Shown piece by piece: positions 12,745 through 15,100 of a stretch of DNA of 15,100 bases (its first letter is position 1; the number at the start of each line of letters is the position of its first letter). The stretch covers positions 1-15,100 of the forward strand of contig SLJA01000237.1 of NCBI GenBank assembly GCA_007135355.1, read 5' to 3'. Source of the DNA: Wenzhouxiangella sp. GTDB taxonomy: Bacteria > Pseudomonadota > Gammaproteobacteria > Xanthomonadales > Wenzhouxiangellaceae. A model generated the notes under the pieces. That model searched no databases and had not been told where the DNA came from. It was given only the letters and a program-made list of their open reading frames with translations. The translations under genes and the position numbers were made by a program.

Positions 12745-15100
12745 TCAGAAAACCTGCCCGAAGGTGAACTGCAGCGCCTGGGTATCGTCGCCGTCACGCT
12801 TGCGCAGTGGTGTCGCCAGGTTGATGATGATCGGGCCGATCGGCGCCTGCCAGGTCAGAGAAATGCCGGTAGAAGCCCGCAACAGGTCCGTATCGAAGGC
12901 GCTGGTGTTTTCAAACACGTTGCCGACATCAACGAACCAGGCCAGGCGTGTGCCGCGGGCCTCCACGAACGGGATCGGAAAGGCCAGTTCGGTGCCCAGG
13001 ACCACCTTGAAATCACCACCGACCGACCGGCAGAACTGATCCTTAGGCCCCAGCGAGTTGTCGTCGAAGCCGCGAATATCCGATACGCCGCCGCCGAAAA
13101 AGTGTTCGTAAAAGGGCAGGCCACGATCGACGGTCACGATTTCATCGAGCTGGCAGTTTCCGGCCAGTCGAACCGGTTCGACCGGATCCAGGCCAAGATC
13201 ATCATCCCAGCTGTCGAAAGCGGCGCCATAGGACAAATCGCCGCGGACGCTGAATGCCATGCGATTGCCGATAGGCCAGAACTTGCGCCCACGATAGCTC
13301 AGTTTGTAGAAATCGCGCGTGCTGCCAGGCAGAGTGACCTCGGCGGTCAAACGGTTGAGCGAACCCCGAGTCGGGTTGAGAAAGTGGTTGCGGGTGTCGC
13401 GCGACCAGGTGGCGTCCAGGCGGTAGGTGGTCACGCGGCGCTCGCTGCGCGACAAAAACCCGTCGCCGTCCTTGTCCAGGGAAATGCCGAGTGGTCGTTC
13501 CGCCGGAACGCGAACGGTGATGGGGCTATCCGGATCGGTCGGGTCTTCGGGAACGAAAATGGCGGGCAGATTGATGTCAACACGCTGGGCCGATCCGCCG
13601 AAGCGCAAAAAGCTCAGCTCGGTGATCGGAAAGCCGAAGTTCACCCCACCGGCGGCCTGGCTGGTCGAGAACGAGGAGATGTTGGCCCGGCCCTGGTCGA
13701 ACTCGGTGTAGCGCAGGAAGAATCCGCGCGACACGCCATCGTCGGTAAAGAAGGGGTTGACATAGGTCACGCCGATCTGGGTCAGGATGCGGCTGCGACT
13801 GACCGAAAAGCCGAAACGCCGGCCGGAGCCGAGGAAATTGTCCTGGTCGACCGAGATTGAGGCGATCAGGCCCTGAATTTGCGAATAGCCGAGACCGACC
13901 TGGAAGCTTCCGGAGGGTTGCTCCTCGACGCTGATGACGATGTCAATCTGGTCTTCGGTTCCGTCGACGGGGATGGTTTCGATGTTGACATTTTCGAAAA
14001 AGCCCAAGCGCTGGATGCGCAGACGCGAGCGATCCAGCGCCGCCTGCGAGAACCAGCCCCCTTCGAACTGACGCATTTCGCGGCGCAGCACCTCGTCCTT
14101 GGTCTGGGTGTTGCCTTGGAACTCGATGCGGCGCACATAAACCCGCTTGCCCGGGTCAATAAAGAAGTTGATCTCGACTTCCTGGGTGTCGCGATCGATA
14201 CGCGGGATCGGGTTGACGTTGGCGAACGCATAGCCGATGTTGGCCAGAATGGCCGAAATATTATCGACGCTTTGTTCGATGTCGCGGCGGGAAAATGGCG
14301 AGCCGGTCTCCACCATGATCAACTGGCGCAGCGTGGATTCCGGCAGGATGAGATCCCCGGTAATAATCACATCGTTGACCGTGAAGACCTCGCCTTCGCG
14401 GATATTGGCCGTGATGAAAATATTCTGCTTGTCGGGGCTGATCGAAACCTGGGTTGATTCAATCGCGAAATCGATAAAACCGCGGTCCAGGTAGAACGAG
14501 CGCAGGATCTCCAGGTCCCCGGACAGCTTCTCCCGCGTATATTGATTGCGGCCACGCCAGAAAAACAGGCCGCGGGTGGTATGCGACTCGAAGTCCGAAC
14601 GCAGCTCGTTTTCCGTGAAAGACTCGTTGCCGACGATGTTGATGTGGCGGATCCGCGCCTGCCGGCCTTCTTCGATCACAATTGACAAGCTGACTCGATT
14701 GCGGGCCAGTCGGTTGATGCGCGTGTCGATGTCCACGCCGTAATAGCCGCGGCCAAAGTACTGTCGCACCAACTCCTGACGAACCCGGTCAAGGCTGAGT
14801 TGGTCGAAGATTTCCCCTTCGGCGATACCGATGCCGGCCAGTGCCGGCATCAAATCATCGGTTTTGATCTGCCGGTTCCCGGTGATGGTGATCGATGCAA
14901 TGGCCGGGCGTTCCTCGACCGTGATGACCAGGGTGTCGTTTTCTCGCGAAAGCGAAATATCATTGAAAAAACCCGTGCGATACAAATCGCGGATGGTGCT
15001 GCGCGACAGCGCGGGCGTCAGCGTGTCGCCCACCTCCAGACTCATGAAGCTGAACACATTGCCCTCGGAAATGCGCTGCAGGCCTTCGACGCGGATGTCC
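12745..15100 (-). CDS. bamA: Outer-membrane protein assembly factor BamA (5' end outside window)
   Basis: BamA is the central barrel of the BAM complex that folds and inserts beta-barrel proteins in the outer membrane. The window holds 784 codons. The missing part is the signal peptide and a few residues, since translation at the edge begins DIRVEGLQRISEG, the start of POTRA1. Five POTRA domains follow to about 14000, then the 16-strand barrel. IRGF at 13066-13077 is the conserved loop 6 motif, and the protein ends in FGQVF, a proper C-terminal beta-signal with terminal Phe. Two odd features are a perfect EF-hand loop in predicted extracellular loop 4 (13441-13476), and the only two cysteines I saw, in the loop 5/6 region (13153-13155 and 13030-13032). 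It is the first gene of the cluster within the window; in relatives rseP lies upstream. Confidence 0.97.
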   Translation of the reverse strand, partial: DIRVEGLQRISEGNVFSFMSLEVGDTLTPALSRSTIRDLYRTGFFNDISLSRENDTLVITVEERPAIASITITGNRQIKTDDLMPALAGIGIAEGEIFDQLSLDRVRQELVRQYFGRGYYGVDIDTRINRLARNRVSLSIVIEEGRQARIRHINIVGNESFTENELRSDFESHTTRGLFFWRGRNQYTREKLSGDLEILRSFYLDRGFIDFAIESTQVSISPDKQNIFITANIREGEVFTVNDVIITGDLILPESTLRQLIMVETGSPFSRRDIEQSVDNISAILANIGYAFANVNPIPRIDRDTQEVEINFFIDPGKRVYVRRIEFQGNTQTKDEVLRREMRQFEGGWFSQAALDRSRLRIQRLGFFENVNIETIPVDGTEDQIDIVISVEEQPSGSFQVGLGYSQIQGLIASISVDQDNFLGSGRRFGFSVSRSRILTQIGVTYVNPFFTDDGVSRGFFLRYTEFDQGRANISSFSTSQAAGGVNFGFPITELSFLRFGGSAQRVDINLPAIFVPEDPTDPDSPITVRVPAERPLGISLDKDGDGFLSRSERRVTTYRLDATWSRDTRNHFLNPTRGSLNRLTAEVTLPGSTRDFYKLSYRGRKFWPIGNRMAFSVRGDLSYGAAFDSWDDDLGLDPVEPVRLAGNCQLDEIVTVDRGLPFYEHFFGGGVSDIRGFDDNSLGPKDQFCRSVGGDFKVVLGTELAFPIPFVEARGTRLAWFVDVGNVFENTSAFDTDLLRASTGISLTWQAPIGPIIINLATPLRKRDGDDTQALQFTFGQVF
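13441..13476 (-). other. EF-hand-type calcium-binding loop within BamA
   Basis: The 12 codons read DKDGDGFLSRSE, which has Asp at positions 1, 3 and 5, Gly at 6, a hydrophobic at 8 and Glu at 12, the full canonical EF-hand loop. It lies between the strands SFLRFGGSAQRV and YRLDATWSRD, which align with strands 7 and 8 of the E. coli barrel, so it falls in extracellular loop 4. Calcium binding is inferred from the motif only. Confidence 0.6.

Noticed and set aside
12703..13860. Long plus-strand open frame (385 codons) across the skp/bamA junction
   Set aside because: It lies antisense to bamA, whose domains are unmistakable, and its translation has no family-like motifs. GC-rich third positions of bamA keep this frame open.

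Overview
This is a chromosomal core segment, very probably from a gammaproteobacterium with a GC-rich genome. The case for this is gene content and order: the bamA-skp-lpxD-fabZ-lpxA-lpxB-rnhB outer-membrane biogenesis cluster, and a wrbA/arsC/yihY/thioredoxin-like/acylphosphatase block that I recall in similar form from Pseudomonas. A Xanthomonadales-like (Lysobacterales) host is my best guess, from the general look of the proteins and a LpxA predicted to use short acyl chains. No marker gene settles this. I see no phage, transposon, CRISPR, rRNA or tRNA.

Layout. (1) Bases 1-1235: a plausible promoter and gcvT, the glycine-cleavage T protein, without gcvH or gcvP beside it. (2) Bases 1236-1515: a gene-free stretch flanked by two inverted copies of a repeat with a 10-bp internal period. 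(3) Bases 1516-4662: a divergent pair, a one-domain asparaginase-like protein (minus) and an 868-residue exported protein that I do not recognise (plus). (4) Bases 4616-5893: arsC, wrbA and a small four-helix membrane protein (DUF2069-like) on the minus strand, tightly coupled. (5) Bases 5880-7955: yihY, a TlpA-like thioredoxin and an acylphosphatase on the plus strand, with overlapping ends and starts. (6) Bases 7956-8091: a convergent intergenic gap with two consecutive hairpins. (7) Bases 8092-15100: on the minus strand, bamA (cut by the window edge), skp, lpxD, fabZ, lpxA, lpxB and rnhB, joined by short gaps or overlaps.

How they work together. BamA inserts outer-membrane beta-barrels and Skp carries unfolded barrels to it. 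LpxA, LpxD and LpxB make the first lipid A intermediates. FabZ processes the same 3-hydroxyacyl-ACP pool that LpxA and LpxD draw on. The region is therefore one transcriptional block for building the outer membrane. The yihY and arsC/wrbA groups run away from each other from a common start region near 5880-5950 and look like a redox and envelope housekeeping block of poorly known role.

Most of the window is ordinary core genome. The points most worth a second look are a canonical EF-hand calcium-binding loop inside predicted extracellular loop 4 of BamA, a methionine at the acyl-chain ruler position of LpxA, the compact asparaginase-like protein that keeps the N-domain catalytic residues, the unknown 868-residue exported protein, and the 10-bp periodic inverted repeats. 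I found no convincing new multi-gene system.
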